From Bacteroides sp. (lineage in GTDB: Bacteria > Bacteroidota > Bacteroidia > Bacteroidales > Bacteroidaceae), in assembly GCA_019416685.1 (NCBI GenBank), contig DXWV01000030.1, positions 62,996 through 126,995 of the forward strand: 64,000 nucleotides of DNA, given 5' to 3'. Positions 42,541-52,018 of the stretch are shown here, piece by piece (position 1 is the stretch's first letter; every line of letters starts with the position of its first letter). A program made the position numbers and the translations under genes. The notes under the pieces are model-generated. The model was not told the DNA's origin. It saw only the letters and a program-made list of their open reading frames with translations, and did not search any database.

Positions 42541-45411
42541 ATGAGACAACAATATGCTGTAACAAAAGCATCTTTTCTAATACTATTTTTGATATCCTCT
42601 CTTTGTATATTTTCGCAGAATACTCCAATCAAACGTATTGATTTTAATGGGACCCTCATTGATGCGGAAACAGGAGCTCCCATTGAATTTGCTACTATAC
42701 AAATACCGGATCATGCGCTTTGGGCAATTAGCGATATGGATGGTAAATTTAAAATTCCGGGAATGAAACCGGGAGTTTATACGTGTGAGATCTCTGTGTT
42801 GGGTTATCAAAAGACAATTAAGAAGATAGAAATAAAGCCGGAGATGAAGCTAACTGTTATTAAACTCTCTCCCATGACTCTGGCTTTAAATGAAGTAGTT
42901 GTTACCGCTCAGGAACAGCGGATGGGATCGGCTTCCAGAATAGATCAAAGTGCCATTCAGCATATCCAACCCAAGAGTGTGGAAGATATGTTGCAACTCC
43001 TTCCTGGTAATCTGACTAAGAATCCGGATCTGAATAATGTGGGGCAGGCATATATTCGTGAAGTATCTTCCAATGATAATAATGCTTTGGGTACATCGGT
43101 GATGGTGGATGGTGCTCCACTTTCGAATGACGCAAATATGCAGGTGCTTTCCACCAGTAAGTCCGGTACGAGCCTGAATGCTCAGTCGGTGAGTGGAAAA
43201 GGACTTGACTTGCGTACCATTTCTCCGGATAACATTGAATCTATGGAAGTAATCCGGGGCATTCCCTCTGTAGAGTATGGGAATCTTACGTCAGGTGCGG
43301 TCATTATCAAAACTCGTTCGGGGGTTACTCCGCTCGAAGTAAAACTGAAAGCAGATCCTTTCTCTAAAATGGCCTATGCCGGAAAAGGTTTCCTTATCAG
43401 TGAGAAAATGGGAGCAATGAATATTTCCGCCGATTACTCACAGTCGTATGCAGATATACGTAAACGCTATAACGGATTTGACCGGATTACGGCCAATCTG
43501 GGATATTCTAATACTTTTATGAAAAGTTCCCGGCCTCTGACTTTCAACATGAGGCTGGCCTATTATCAGAACATAAATAGTGAAAAATCAGATCCTCAAC
43601 TGAAGCAGGATGAGAAGATAAAAAATGAAAATATGGGAGTGCGCTTCAATCTTGAAGGTAACTGGCGCCTGAATACTTCCTGGATTTCTTCTTTAGGATA
43701 TAGTTTCATGGTAAATTATAGCCATCAGCAGGATTATCGTCGCGAGCAGATCATTTTGCAATCGGGCATTACTCCTGTTGCCAATTCGTATGTGAGCGGT
43801 GAATATCAAACCTATTTCCTTCATTCATCTTATTACTCTGATTATACGGTGGATGGTAAGCCTCTGGATGTATTCGGACAGTTGAAAGCTAATAAACTCT
43901 TCCAGTTTTCATCCGATTGTTTTATGACCCTGAAAGCAGGTATCGAATGGAAGTATAATGTGAACCGGGGTGATGGGATGATGTTTGATCCTAAGCTTCC
44001 TCCGGTGGTAAATGATATTCAGTCTATTCGTCCCCGGTCGTTCAAATCAGTTCCGGCTATCAATACACTTTCTTTCTTCATAGAAGACAAAGCTCAGTTA
44101 CCCATTCGGAAAACAACATTGACCTTACAGGGAGGTGTACGCCTCAGTAATCTGTTTATAGATAAGAGTGCCGGAAGAAAGGATATGTTTATGGTAGAAC
44201 CTCGTATTAATATGGAATATAATATCCTGAACGGTGAAAATAATAAAGTGTTTGATGACTTGAGTATTGTAGGCGGGTTTGGTATTGCTGCCAAAGCACC
44301 TACTCTTCTTTACCTGTATCCTGATAAGGCTTATTTTGACGAATCAAGTTTCAATCTAATGTTTGCCGATGATATGAGCAAGTCCACTTCTATTATGACT
44401 ACCAAAGTCATAGATAATACCTTTAACCCTGATCTGAAACCAGCTTATAGCCAGAAGATGGAAATAGGTCTGGCAGGACGTATCAGAAAGGTAATTGGAA
44501 ATGTTACTTTCTTCTATGAAAAACATACCAATGAGTATTCTTTCAAAGGAGTACCTGTGACGATGCCTTTTCGGCGTTATTCGGTTCCGGGATATGTGGA
44601 TAATGTGAATTATACCAACGGTATGCTTTATTATGAAAAAGACGGAATAAGAAACCCGGCTACAATTGTAAATGATACTACCCTGTATTCTTACAATATA
44701 CCAGTGAACAATACTCGTACCATCAAGCGGGGAGTAGAATATAGCATCAACTTCGGACAGATTCCTCTTCTGAAAACATCTGTAGTGGTGGACGGTGCCT
44801 GGCTCTATGTAAAGCGTCATTCTACATTGCCTACCTATTCGAAGATAGGATCTTCGTATGAGGGAAAACTTTATCCTTATATGGCTGTGATGCCCGGAGG
44901 AGGTGGTTCTATAGAACAACGTTTCAATACGAACGTTCGCTTTATCACGCATATTCCTAAATTGAAAATGATTTTCTCCACTACGGCACAAATTGTATGG
45001 AAAGAGAGTTATCAGCGTATTTACGAAGATGAAAGTGGAAATAATCTGTTCTACAAGGCCGTTGATCCGTTGAGTGGTAACAATGAAGAGAAATACTTTG
45101 TCAACCCTATAGGCTTCATCGACAAGCAGGGAAACTTCAATGAGTGGAAAGCCGAATATCAGGATATATACAAATATCGCCTGATGATGACTCAGTATGG
45201 ACACAGTAATTACTTTGGGGTAGAGAATTACCCGACTACTATATTACTGAATTTTCGTTTGACAAAAGAATTGGGAAAGATGTTGGAACTCTCGTTTACA
45301 GCAAATAATTTCCTCAAAATATCAAAGAGCTATAAGTACCGGACCGCTGCAGGTTACAAAGACCTGACTATTCCGATCTACTTTGGAGCAGAAGTAAAAA
45401 TCAAAATCTAA
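42541..45411 (+). CDS. TonB-dependent outer-membrane receptor
   Basis: 956 residues. The start at 42541 gives a signal peptide (MRQQYAVTKASFLILFLISS ... FSQN); an upstream in-frame start would overlap the -7 box. A carboxypeptidase-regulatory-like domain follows (NGTLIDAETGAPIEFATIQI), then the TonB box region (LNEVVVTAQEQRMGSASRID). The plug has PKSVEDMLQLLPG, SVMVDGAPLSNDANMQVLS and DNIESMEVIRGIPSVEYGNL. The barrel extends to the end (YFGAEVKIKI). It is not SusC-type: no SusD follows and the plug resembles siderophore or haem receptors. The ligand is unknown; the downstream HmuY-like protein hints at haem. First gene of a six-gene operon. Confidence 0.9.
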   Translation: MRQQYAVTKASFLILFLISSLCIFSQNTPIKRIDFNGTLIDAETGAPIEFATIQIPDHALWAISDMDGKFKIPGMKPGVYTCEISVLGYQKTIKKIEIKPEMKLTVIKLSPMTLALNEVVVTAQEQRMGSASRIDQSAIQHIQPKSVEDMLQLLPGNLTKNPDLNNVGQAYIREVSSNDNNALGTSVMVDGAPLSNDANMQVLSTSKSGTSLNAQSVSGKGLDLRTISPDNIESMEVIRGIPSVEYGNLTSGAVIIKTRSGVTPLEVKLKADPFSKMAYAGKGFLISEKMGAMNISADYSQSYADIRKRYNGFDRITANLGYSNTFMKSSRPLTFNMRLAYYQNINSEKSDPQLKQDEKIKNENMGVRFNLEGNWRLNTSWISSLGYSFMVNYSHQQDYRREQIILQSGITPVANSYVSGEYQTYFLHSSYYSDYTVDGKPLDVFGQLKANKLFQFSSDCFMTLKAGIEWKYNVNRGDGMMFDPKLPPVVNDIQSIRPRSFKSVPAINTLSFFIEDKAQLPIRKTTLTLQGGVRLSNLFIDKSAGRKDMFMVEPRINMEYNILNGENNKVFDDLSIVGGFGIAAKAPTLLYLYPDKAYFDESSFNLMFADDMSKSTSIMTTKVIDNTFNPDLKPAYSQKMEIGLAGRIRKVIGNVTFFYEKHTNEYSFKGVPVTMPFRRYSVPGYVDNVNYTNGMLYYEKDGIRNPATIVNDTTLYSYNIPVNNTRTIKRGVEYSINFGQIPLLKTSVVVDGAWLYVKRHSTLPTYSKIGSSYEGKLYPYMAVMPGGGGSIEQRFNTNVRFITHIPKLKMIFSTTAQIVWKESYQRIYEDESGNNLFYKAVDPLSGNNEEKYFVNPIGFIDKQGNFNEWKAEYQDIYKYRLMMTQYGHSNYFGVENYPTTILLNFRLTKELGKMLELSFTANNFLKISKSYKYRTAAGYKDLTIPIYFGAEVKIKI

Positions 45412-45440
45412 GATGTAATAACTAAAAAAGAAAACTAAAG

Positions 45441-46685
45441 ATGAAAAAGTTGTTTTGTTTATTGCCTTTGTTGGCAATGTTGTTTTTGGTATCGTGTTCA
45501 GATGATGAGAATGATAACATCGCAAAGAAATACACAGTGGATGTAACTGTGACTCTTCCTACGGATATCAGTATGACGGATGTAACAGAATTGGTAATAA
45601 CAGCCGTTAATACTCAAACATCCGAAGAATCGGTAGCTAATCCGGTAGATGGTAAAGCTTCGTTTACCTTGAATGCCGGTGAATATGATTTCCGCGCATC
45701 AGGTAGTGCTAAAGATTACAATCTGAACGGGTTGGTAAGCAAAGTTTCTGTTTATAGCGATCAATCTGTAAGTTTACCTTTGGCAATTGCCTCTGGTAGT
45801 GGATTGATTTTTAAAGAAGTCTATTTTGCAGGAGTGAAAGACTGGTATTTCAAAGATGCCTTCTATGAAATCTATAATAACTCGGATGAAGTGCAGTATC
45901 TTGATGGAGTTATCTTAGGTATTGTGGACAACGGTCTTCCGGTAAATGTATATGTTCCTTCTCCTTCTATCTGGGTAGATGAAAACGGAGAATTATTAGA
46001 TCGTTATCCGATGACAAGCTTTACCGTTGCTTTCCCGGGAACAGGTAAGGAACATCCTCTTCAACCCGGTGAAAGTGTGGTGGTTGCAACGAATCCTATC
46101 AAACACAATGAACGTCAATTGACAGGTGATGATGTAGCTTCTCCGGTAGATTTGAGTACAGCTGACTGGGATATTTATTGTGGTCCGTTCTCAAGTACTG
46201 ACACCGATATTAATGGAATTCCTAATATGGATTGCCTCTATCTGAATGCTTCCTTTGGTATGGATTTCATGCCTTCTGTAGATGGGCAGGCGCTGATTCT
46301 TGCTAAGCTCCCGGAAGGAATGACGAATGTAACATTTGTGGCTGATCCGGAGAATATGATGGTGGCTCCTGGTAAGAGTGATAAGGCACAGTTGATGATT
46401 CCACGTGAATATGTAATTGATGGTATCGATATCGTACCGGCTGTAACAAGCGAACGATATAAACATCTGAAATCGACAGAAGATGTGGGTATGGCATGGG
46501 TAGATGGTTCTTCTGATGGTTCTCTGAAGAATGGCGGCTACTCTGGTAAGAGCCTTCGTCGTAAAGTGATTGCTATCAATAACGGTCGGGTGGTGTATAA
46601 AGACACGAACAATTCCAGCGAAGATTTCATCCTGGGTGGACAAACCCCTACTCCGGGAACACATCCGTCAGGAGTAGATAAATAA
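45441..46685 (+). CDS. DUF4876-family surface lipoprotein
   Basis: 414 residues. Lipoprotein signal (AMLFLVSCSDDEND). The first 110 residues look like a carboxypeptidase-regulatory-type beta-sandwich (GKASFTLNAGEYDFRASGSA). The rest, with GLIFKEVYFAGVKDWYFKDA, HPLQPGESVVVATNPIKHNE and MAWVDGSSDGSLKNGGYSGK, matches my recollection of DUF4876, which resembles the lamin-tail fold. These proteins are found next to a TonB receptor and a DUF6850 barrel, as here. It may be the surface partner of the receptor, like SusD or HmuY. Function not known. Gap to the receptor 29 bases. Confidence 0.75.
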   Translation: MKKLFCLLPLLAMLFLVSCSDDENDNIAKKYTVDVTVTLPTDISMTDVTELVITAVNTQTSEESVANPVDGKASFTLNAGEYDFRASGSAKDYNLNGLVSKVSVYSDQSVSLPLAIASGSGLIFKEVYFAGVKDWYFKDAFYEIYNNSDEVQYLDGVILGIVDNGLPVNVYVPSPSIWVDENGELLDRYPMTSFTVAFPGTGKEHPLQPGESVVVATNPIKHNERQLTGDDVASPVDLSTADWDIYCGPFSSTDTDINGIPNMDCLYLNASFGMDFMPSVDGQALILAKLPEGMTNVTFVADPENMMVAPGKSDKAQLMIPREYVIDGIDIVPAVTSERYKHLKSTEDVGMAWVDGSSDGSLKNGGYSGKSLRRKVIAINNGRVVYKDTNNSSEDFILGGQTPTPGTHPSGVDK

Positions 46686-46699
46686 AGAAAAAACGAGTT

Positions 46700-48247
46700 A
46701 TGTTTGTAAAGCTGAAATTCTCTCTAATAATATGCTTGTCTCTTTCCTGCCTTTGCCATGCGCAAGGCGGGAAAGATTCGCTACGCCTGTATCGGGATGT
46801 GCTCTATCTGGGTAATATGCAATACGGCAGTAATAATCCAACAGGAATTTCCGGTTCATCTTTGTGTAGTGTGACGGATATTAATATTAACTTCCTTCGT
46901 TCTTCGGGTGACTTCCGGTTGGTAGATCAGCCCTCGCGTGAACACTGGTGGAGCGGAAGCTTGTTTGGGATACAGCGGATTGGCAAAATAACTTTTGAAG
47001 GAGATGTCAGCTATGAGAATGGCAAACAGACGGACCGGAAATGGAATAGTACGCTGTTTATTGCTGATGATAATCCGTTTATTGTGGCCGACTCACTTAC
47101 GGGGGATTACAATGTGGAGAAGTTCAAACTTAACGGAGGCTTCTCTTATGAGATTAATACACACTGGAGAGCCGGGTTGAGAGCGATATATGAGGTTGGA
47201 AGTAGTGCGGATCAGACAGATCCTCGCCCCGATATCAAAGGAATGCGCTTTTTGCTCAATCCGGGTGTGGATTATCAATGGGGTAACTTCAGAATTGGTG
47301 CTTCTGCCGGTGTACGCTGGCTGGGTGAATCAGTGAATTATACTTTGGTAAAAACTTACGAAACCTATCAGCTATTTTTGTTCCGGGGTATGGGAAATTA
47401 TGAAAGTCAGCAGGCAATTGGCTTCCAACGCAGATACACCGGAACCGCTTATCAGGGTAATTTACAGTTTGGTTGGAGTAATACGGTTCATCTTGCTGAT
47501 TTCCTTGAGTTAGGTTACGAGAAATCTACAGAAGAAGCAATAGATGGTAGCAGCAGTAATAAATATAAAGGAGGAAAGTATGCACGTACAAGATTCTCTT
47601 TAACGAACCGTTTTCGGATTTCCGGAGAAAGAACAATGCATAATGTCACTCTTGAGGCTTCGCATAATAAAGTAGAAGGAACGTGGTATATCCAGACACA
47701 GTCCAGTGATGCAGATGGCAATACCGTATGGGAAGTAAAAGATGCTTCCGTATGCCATATTGAGAAACGGATAGACGCTTCACTTACCTACCGTATGGAC
47801 CGGATGCGGCAAATGCTGCCACATTTCACCTGGGAGGTGAAGGCCGGAGTCCGTCAGTCTGACATAAAAAATTATCCGGAGGTTTATTTGCAGAAATATA
47901 CGGCTGCTTATGCTGTACTGAATGCCTGTAAGAACCTTCCTATTAAGAAAAGTCTGCTTAGCATCTATCTTAACGGGATGTATAATCACAGGCTCTCTTC
48001 CAGCTTTTCAGCGGATGGACTGAAGCTGAAAACTGTTTATAGCCTTCCTGCTTTTGAAACCTCTGCAGCTGCTTACTGTCAAGGGAATATAGGTGCAAAG
48101 GCACAGGTTCCTCTTGTTATTTCTGGTTTTCACTCGTGGCTGGGAGTATATGCGGAGTATACATTGAAACATTACACGGGAGATTATGTGCCTCTGGACG
48201 GTACAAACCGTAATCAATTAAATGTGGGTGTGAATTTGACTTTTTAA
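46700..48247 (+). CDS. DUF6850-family outer-membrane beta-barrel protein
   Basis: 515 residues. Signal peptide (FSLIICLSLSCLCHAQGG). The mature protein is a run of amphipathic beta strands with many Trp, Tyr and Arg (REHWWSGSLFGIQRIGKITF, GFSYEINTHWRAGLRAIYEV) and ends in NRNQLNVGVNLTF with the C-terminal Phe of barrels. No plug domain. Such barrels accompany DUF4876 and TonB receptors in Bacteroidales. It might export or anchor the peptidases that follow, or form a pore for products; this is a guess from position. 14 bases after the DUF4876 gene. Confidence 0.72.
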   Translation: MFVKLKFSLIICLSLSCLCHAQGGKDSLRLYRDVLYLGNMQYGSNNPTGISGSSLCSVTDININFLRSSGDFRLVDQPSREHWWSGSLFGIQRIGKITFEGDVSYENGKQTDRKWNSTLFIADDNPFIVADSLTGDYNVEKFKLNGGFSYEINTHWRAGLRAIYEVGSSADQTDPRPDIKGMRFLLNPGVDYQWGNFRIGASAGVRWLGESVNYTLVKTYETYQLFLFRGMGNYESQQAIGFQRRYTGTAYQGNLQFGWSNTVHLADFLELGYEKSTEEAIDGSSSNKYKGGKYARTRFSLTNRFRISGERTMHNVTLEASHNKVEGTWYIQTQSSDADGNTVWEVKDASVCHIEKRIDASLTYRMDRMRQMLPHFTWEVKAGVRQSDIKNYPEVYLQKYTAAYAVLNACKNLPIKKSLLSIYLNGMYNHRLSSSFSADGLKLKTVYSLPAFETSAAAYCQGNIGAKAQVPLVISGFHSWLGVYAEYTLKHYTGDYVPLDGTNRNQLNVGVNLTF

Positions 48248-48270
48248 TGAATTAAAGTAATAGACGAAAA

Positions 48271-50457
48271 ATGATAAAAAGAATTGTTAGTTTACTGATT
48301 CTTACCGGGACAATAACCTCTGTTGCATTGGCTGCAAAACTTCAACGGGGTTTCGCTATTGTAGTTGATCCGGTGAGCTATAAGGAAGCTCGTACGGATA
48401 TAGATAATTATGCTAAGGCCGTAGAGAATGACGGACTAAAGACCTACATCATTGTAGATCGTTGGGGAGTCCCTGATTCGATTCGTTTTCAGCTTCGGCA
48501 GTTGTATCTTCAAAAAGAATGCCCTATTGAAGGAGCTGTTTTTGTAGGGGATATCCCGGTACCTATGATACGTGATGCGCAACACCTGACTTCTGCTTTT
48601 AAAATGAATCAGGAAACCTTTCCCCGTACCGAGTCATCGGTACCTTCTGATCGTTTTTATGATGATTTCGATCTGAAGTTCAATTTCTTGGATAAAGATG
48701 AACAGTATCCATTGTATTACTACTACTCTCTGGCTCCGGATTCTCCGCAATTTCTGTCTCCTGAAATCTATTCGGGACGTATAAAAATGTCGGCTGATGA
48801 TGCTTCTAAATATGATAAGTTACGTGCTTATCTGCAAAAGGTAGTGGCTTTAAAGCAAAATACTAATCTTGCCGATCAGTTACTTTACTTCAGTGGGCAG
48901 GGGTATGTGTCCGAATCTATGATGGCCCGGATTGATGAGAAGTTAGCTTTAGTTGAAAACTTTCCCTGGACACGAATACAGCAAAATGGCATTGAGTATA
49001 TTGATCACAAGCGGGATGCTGCTGTGAAGTATCGCCTGATGTCCGAACTTCAACGCAATGATCTTGATATCGCTATTCTCCATCATCACGGAGATGTGGA
49101 AATAGAATATATGAATGATCTGCCCGAACCGCAGACCACAAAAGACCAGGTAGAGGGTATTAAGCTTTATTTGCGTGAAACAATGCGCCATGCCCGTGAG
49201 AAGGGAAAGAATACTGATTCGATACAGTTGGTATTAAGTAAGCGTTTCGATGACCTTCCGATTTCTTGGTTTGAAGGTAGTTTTGATCCGGAAATGACAA
49301 AAAAAGATTCTCTTTTCCTGCGTAGTCTCGATTTGTATATTGAAGATTTTGACAACTATACTCCTAATGCCCGTTTTATTGTGCTGGATGCTTGTTTCAA
49401 CGGTTCTTACCATAAAGATAAGTATATAGCCGGTGCCTATATTTCGGGTAAAGGTAATACAATGGCTGTACTTGCAAACAGTGTAAACGTGCTGCAGGAG
49501 AAGTGGACAGACCGTTATCTGGGGCTTGTTGGACTGGGTATGAGAGTTGGGCGTATGGCGATGGAAAATCCTTATCTGGAAGGGCATTTGATTGGTGATC
49601 CTACTTTTCATTTTACCACTCCTGTTTCTTTGGGATTTGATATCAATGAAGTGCTTTCAACTAAAAATGCTACTTGGTGGAAGAAGCTGTTGAATAGTTC
49701 TTATCCTGCTTTGCAGGCTATGGCACTAAGGAAACTTTCGGATGGCGGACAGATGAACTCCGGCCAACTGTTGGATAAGTTTATGAGTAGCCCGTCTGAT
49801 ATAGTACGTATGGAATGTTTGGTATTGCTTTCTGAATATGATGATGATAACTTTATCCGTTGTCTTGATCTGGCAGTATCCGACAGTTATGAAATGATCC
49901 AGCGTTTTGCTATCAATATGATTGCCCGTAATGGAGATGATCGTCTGATTCCCGCATTGATTCGTGCCGCTATCCGTAATAATACGGCAGAGCGTATTGA
50001 ATTTAATGTAAAACAGGCACTTGCACTTTTTCCGGAAAAAGAATTGACGGCTGAGTTTCAGAAACAATTTAATCCGGTATTGTATGTAGAGAGTGAAAAG
50101 GCAGAGAAAGGTATTAAACGTGCCATTGAAGTGAACTCTAACCGTTGGCTGAAAGATATTAGTTCCATTTATGCGGATGATAGTCTTACGGTGAATCAAC
50201 GGTTGGGACGTATCCGCTATTTACGTAATTATAATGTGCACAGCCAGGTTCCTCAGTTATTGGAGTATCTTCAAAAAACGGATAATGAACCGGTTCAGAT
50301 TTCATTGCTTGAAGCATTGGGATGGTTCAGAATGTCATGTCGGCACGATGAAATAAGTCAGGTGGTACAGGCTATGAGTCAGGATAGTCATTATTCGCAA
50401 GCTGTGCGTGATGAGGCGCTTAAAACCTATAACCGGATAATGAATCATCGCAAATGA
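48271..50457 (+). CDS. Clan CD (C25/gingipain-like) cysteine peptidase with C-terminal HEAT-like repeats
   Basis: 728 residues. Signal peptide (VSLLILTGTITSVALAAK). Residues about 30-450 look like a gingipain-type peptidase: EGAVFVGDIPVPMIRDAQH, SVPSDRFYDDFD and SPEIYSGRIKMSADDA. A catalytic-type His is in AILHHHGDVEIEY (His272 or 273) and a Cys in IVLDACFNGSYH (Cys375). The HG and DAC motifs after hydrophobic strands define clan CD; the gap of about 100 residues is longer than in gingipain. From about 475 on, helical repeats (SSPSDIVRMECLVLLSEYDD, NMIARNGDDRLIPALIRAAI) resemble HEAT repeats. Activity is predicted, not shown. The gene overlaps the C1 peptidase gene by 4 bases. Confidence 0.68.
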   Translation: MIKRIVSLLILTGTITSVALAAKLQRGFAIVVDPVSYKEARTDIDNYAKAVENDGLKTYIIVDRWGVPDSIRFQLRQLYLQKECPIEGAVFVGDIPVPMIRDAQHLTSAFKMNQETFPRTESSVPSDRFYDDFDLKFNFLDKDEQYPLYYYYSLAPDSPQFLSPEIYSGRIKMSADDASKYDKLRAYLQKVVALKQNTNLADQLLYFSGQGYVSESMMARIDEKLALVENFPWTRIQQNGIEYIDHKRDAAVKYRLMSELQRNDLDIAILHHHGDVEIEYMNDLPEPQTTKDQVEGIKLYLRETMRHAREKGKNTDSIQLVLSKRFDDLPISWFEGSFDPEMTKKDSLFLRSLDLYIEDFDNYTPNARFIVLDACFNGSYHKDKYIAGAYISGKGNTMAVLANSVNVLQEKWTDRYLGLVGLGMRVGRMAMENPYLEGHLIGDPTFHFTTPVSLGFDINEVLSTKNATWWKKLLNSSYPALQAMALRKLSDGGQMNSGQLLDKFMSSPSDIVRMECLVLLSEYDDDNFIRCLDLAVSDSYEMIQRFAINMIARNGDDRLIPALIRAAIRNNTAERIEFNVKQALALFPEKELTAEFQKQFNPVLYVESEKAEKGIKRAIEVNSNRWLKDISSIYADDSLTVNQRLGRIRYLRNYNVHSQVPQLLEYLQKTDNEPVQISLLEALGWFRMSCRHDEISQVVQAMSQDSHYSQAVRDEALKTYNRIMNHRK

Positions 50458-51995
50458 ATAACTTACGAAAATATATAATTTTAATAGCTTGCCTGCTTGC
50501 TATCGGCTTATCATCGGTAGCACAGCAGGTACGCCCCGTTTATCCGGTGAAGCCTTTGACGCAGGAGGATATTTCCCGCAGGCAAAGAATACCGGAGTGG
50601 GGAACGAATACACGTTCTGCCTCCTCTGCTGTACTTCCGGAGGGTGTAGATAATTCAACTTTGAAATATTTTCCTCCTGTATTCTCTCAGTTGGGTAACT
50701 CCTGTTCACAAGCCTCCGGTGTACGCTATGTTTATACTTATGAGCTGAATCGCTTACTTGATCGTGCTGCTGATAATCCTGAACACATCTTCAATTATCA
50801 TTTTACCTGGAATTATCTGAATGAGGGAAATGACCAAGGCTCTCACCCGGAACTGGGTTATAACATGATGAAGGTGGCTGGTGCTGTAACATTGAGCGAT
50901 ATGAATGATGAGAGTGCTGCCACTTCCTCTACTACCTGGATGACTGGTTATGATAAATATCTTCGTGCTATGAATTATCGGGTGAAAAGTTACTCAAAGT
51001 TTACTCTAAAGACACGGGAAGGTATAGATCGCCTTCGTCAATATCTCTATAATCGTGGCGAAGAAGGAGAGCCGGGTGGTGTGGTTACTTTTTCGTGCAA
51101 GAGCTCTGATTGGAAAGAAGTTACTTATAAGGGGGCATCTGTCACTGGATTGACACATATGATTACCCGTCCCGGTACGGACGGAGCACATGCTCTTACT
51201 ATTGCCGGATATGATGATACGGTGGCCTATGATTTGAATGGTGATGGAGAAATTACTGAGGATGAGCGCGGAGCTTTCATTGTAGTCAATTCCTGGGGAA
51301 CCTGGTGGGGAAGTGAGGGTAAGTGTTATTATCCTTATAAATATTTTCTGCTTCCTGCCGCTGAGGGGGGGCTTGCCGATTTGGATGCAGAAGCGCTTAT
51401 GGTAGAGCCGGAGATTCATACTCCGCTTGTTGTCTTTCGGGTGAAATTGACTTATACATCCCGCAATGATCTCTATTTTCGTTTGGGTGTAGCCGATGGA
51501 GATGCCACTTCTCCTTCCGTCATATTAGATTATCCGTTAATGCTGACACAGGGCGGTGACTATTATATGCAGGGAAATGGTACGCTTGAATCTTTCAAGA
51601 CCATTGAAGTAGGACTTAACTTTACAGATAAATTGGCTGATTTTCAATCTTTCCGCGCTCCGAAATATTTTCTGATTGTTAGGCAAATTGGTAACGGGAA
51701 GTTAGGGGAAGGGAAAATAAACAGTTTTTCTGTGAACGACTATCGTACCGGGACGGAATATGTTTGTACAGAGAAGGATTTAGCTATTAAAGGAGAGATA
51801 AAACTGTCTACCTCCTCTACTATAGAAAGTGGACTTTCAGCCAGTCCTTTGGAATGGCTGGTTTCTGATACTAATATACCTCAGTCTCACCCATTTGTGA
51901 TTCGTAAGGCAAATGGACAAACTGTTAAGTTACAGTTTCAAGGTTATGACCGGAAAAATGGAAAACTTACCATTCGTTATGCTCCTCTGCCTTGA
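50454..51995 (+). CDS. Papain-family (C1) cysteine peptidase
   Basis: 513 residues. Signal peptide (LIACLLAIGLSSVAQQVRPV). Catalytic residues are in order: oxyanion Gln79 and Cys84 in SQLGNSCSQASGVRYVY, His246 in DGAHALTIAGYDD, Asn279 in FIVVNSWGTWWGSEG. The peptidase covers about residues 60-310; GDGEITEDERGA inside it looks like a dockerin or EF-hand type calcium loop. The C-terminal 200 residues are beta-rich (FRVKLTYTSRNDLYFRLGVA) and may bind substrate. No long inhibitory propeptide of the papain kind is present. ATGA overlap with the clan CD peptidase gene points to coupled translation. Substrate unknown. Confidence 0.85.
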   Translation: MNNLRKYIILIACLLAIGLSSVAQQVRPVYPVKPLTQEDISRRQRIPEWGTNTRSASSAVLPEGVDNSTLKYFPPVFSQLGNSCSQASGVRYVYTYELNRLLDRAADNPEHIFNYHFTWNYLNEGNDQGSHPELGYNMMKVAGAVTLSDMNDESAATSSTTWMTGYDKYLRAMNYRVKSYSKFTLKTREGIDRLRQYLYNRGEEGEPGGVVTFSCKSSDWKEVTYKGASVTGLTHMITRPGTDGAHALTIAGYDDTVAYDLNGDGEITEDERGAFIVVNSWGTWWGSEGKCYYPYKYFLLPAAEGGLADLDAEALMVEPEIHTPLVVFRVKLTYTSRNDLYFRLGVADGDATSPSVILDYPLMLTQGGDYYMQGNGTLESFKTIEVGLNFTDKLADFQSFRAPKYFLIVRQIGNGKLGEGKINSFSVNDYRTGTEYVCTEKDLAIKGEIKLSTSSTIESGLSASPLEWLVSDTNIPQSHPFVIRKANGQTVKLQFQGYDRKNGKLTIRYAPLP

Positions 51996-52018
51996 TAACT
52001 ATAAATAGAAATTCATTT

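Noticed and set aside
44356..45204. 282-residue minus-strand open frame inside the TonB receptor gene
   Set aside because: It is rich in His, Ile and Ser in the way antisense frames are, has no recognisable domain, and lies wholly within a well-supported gene.
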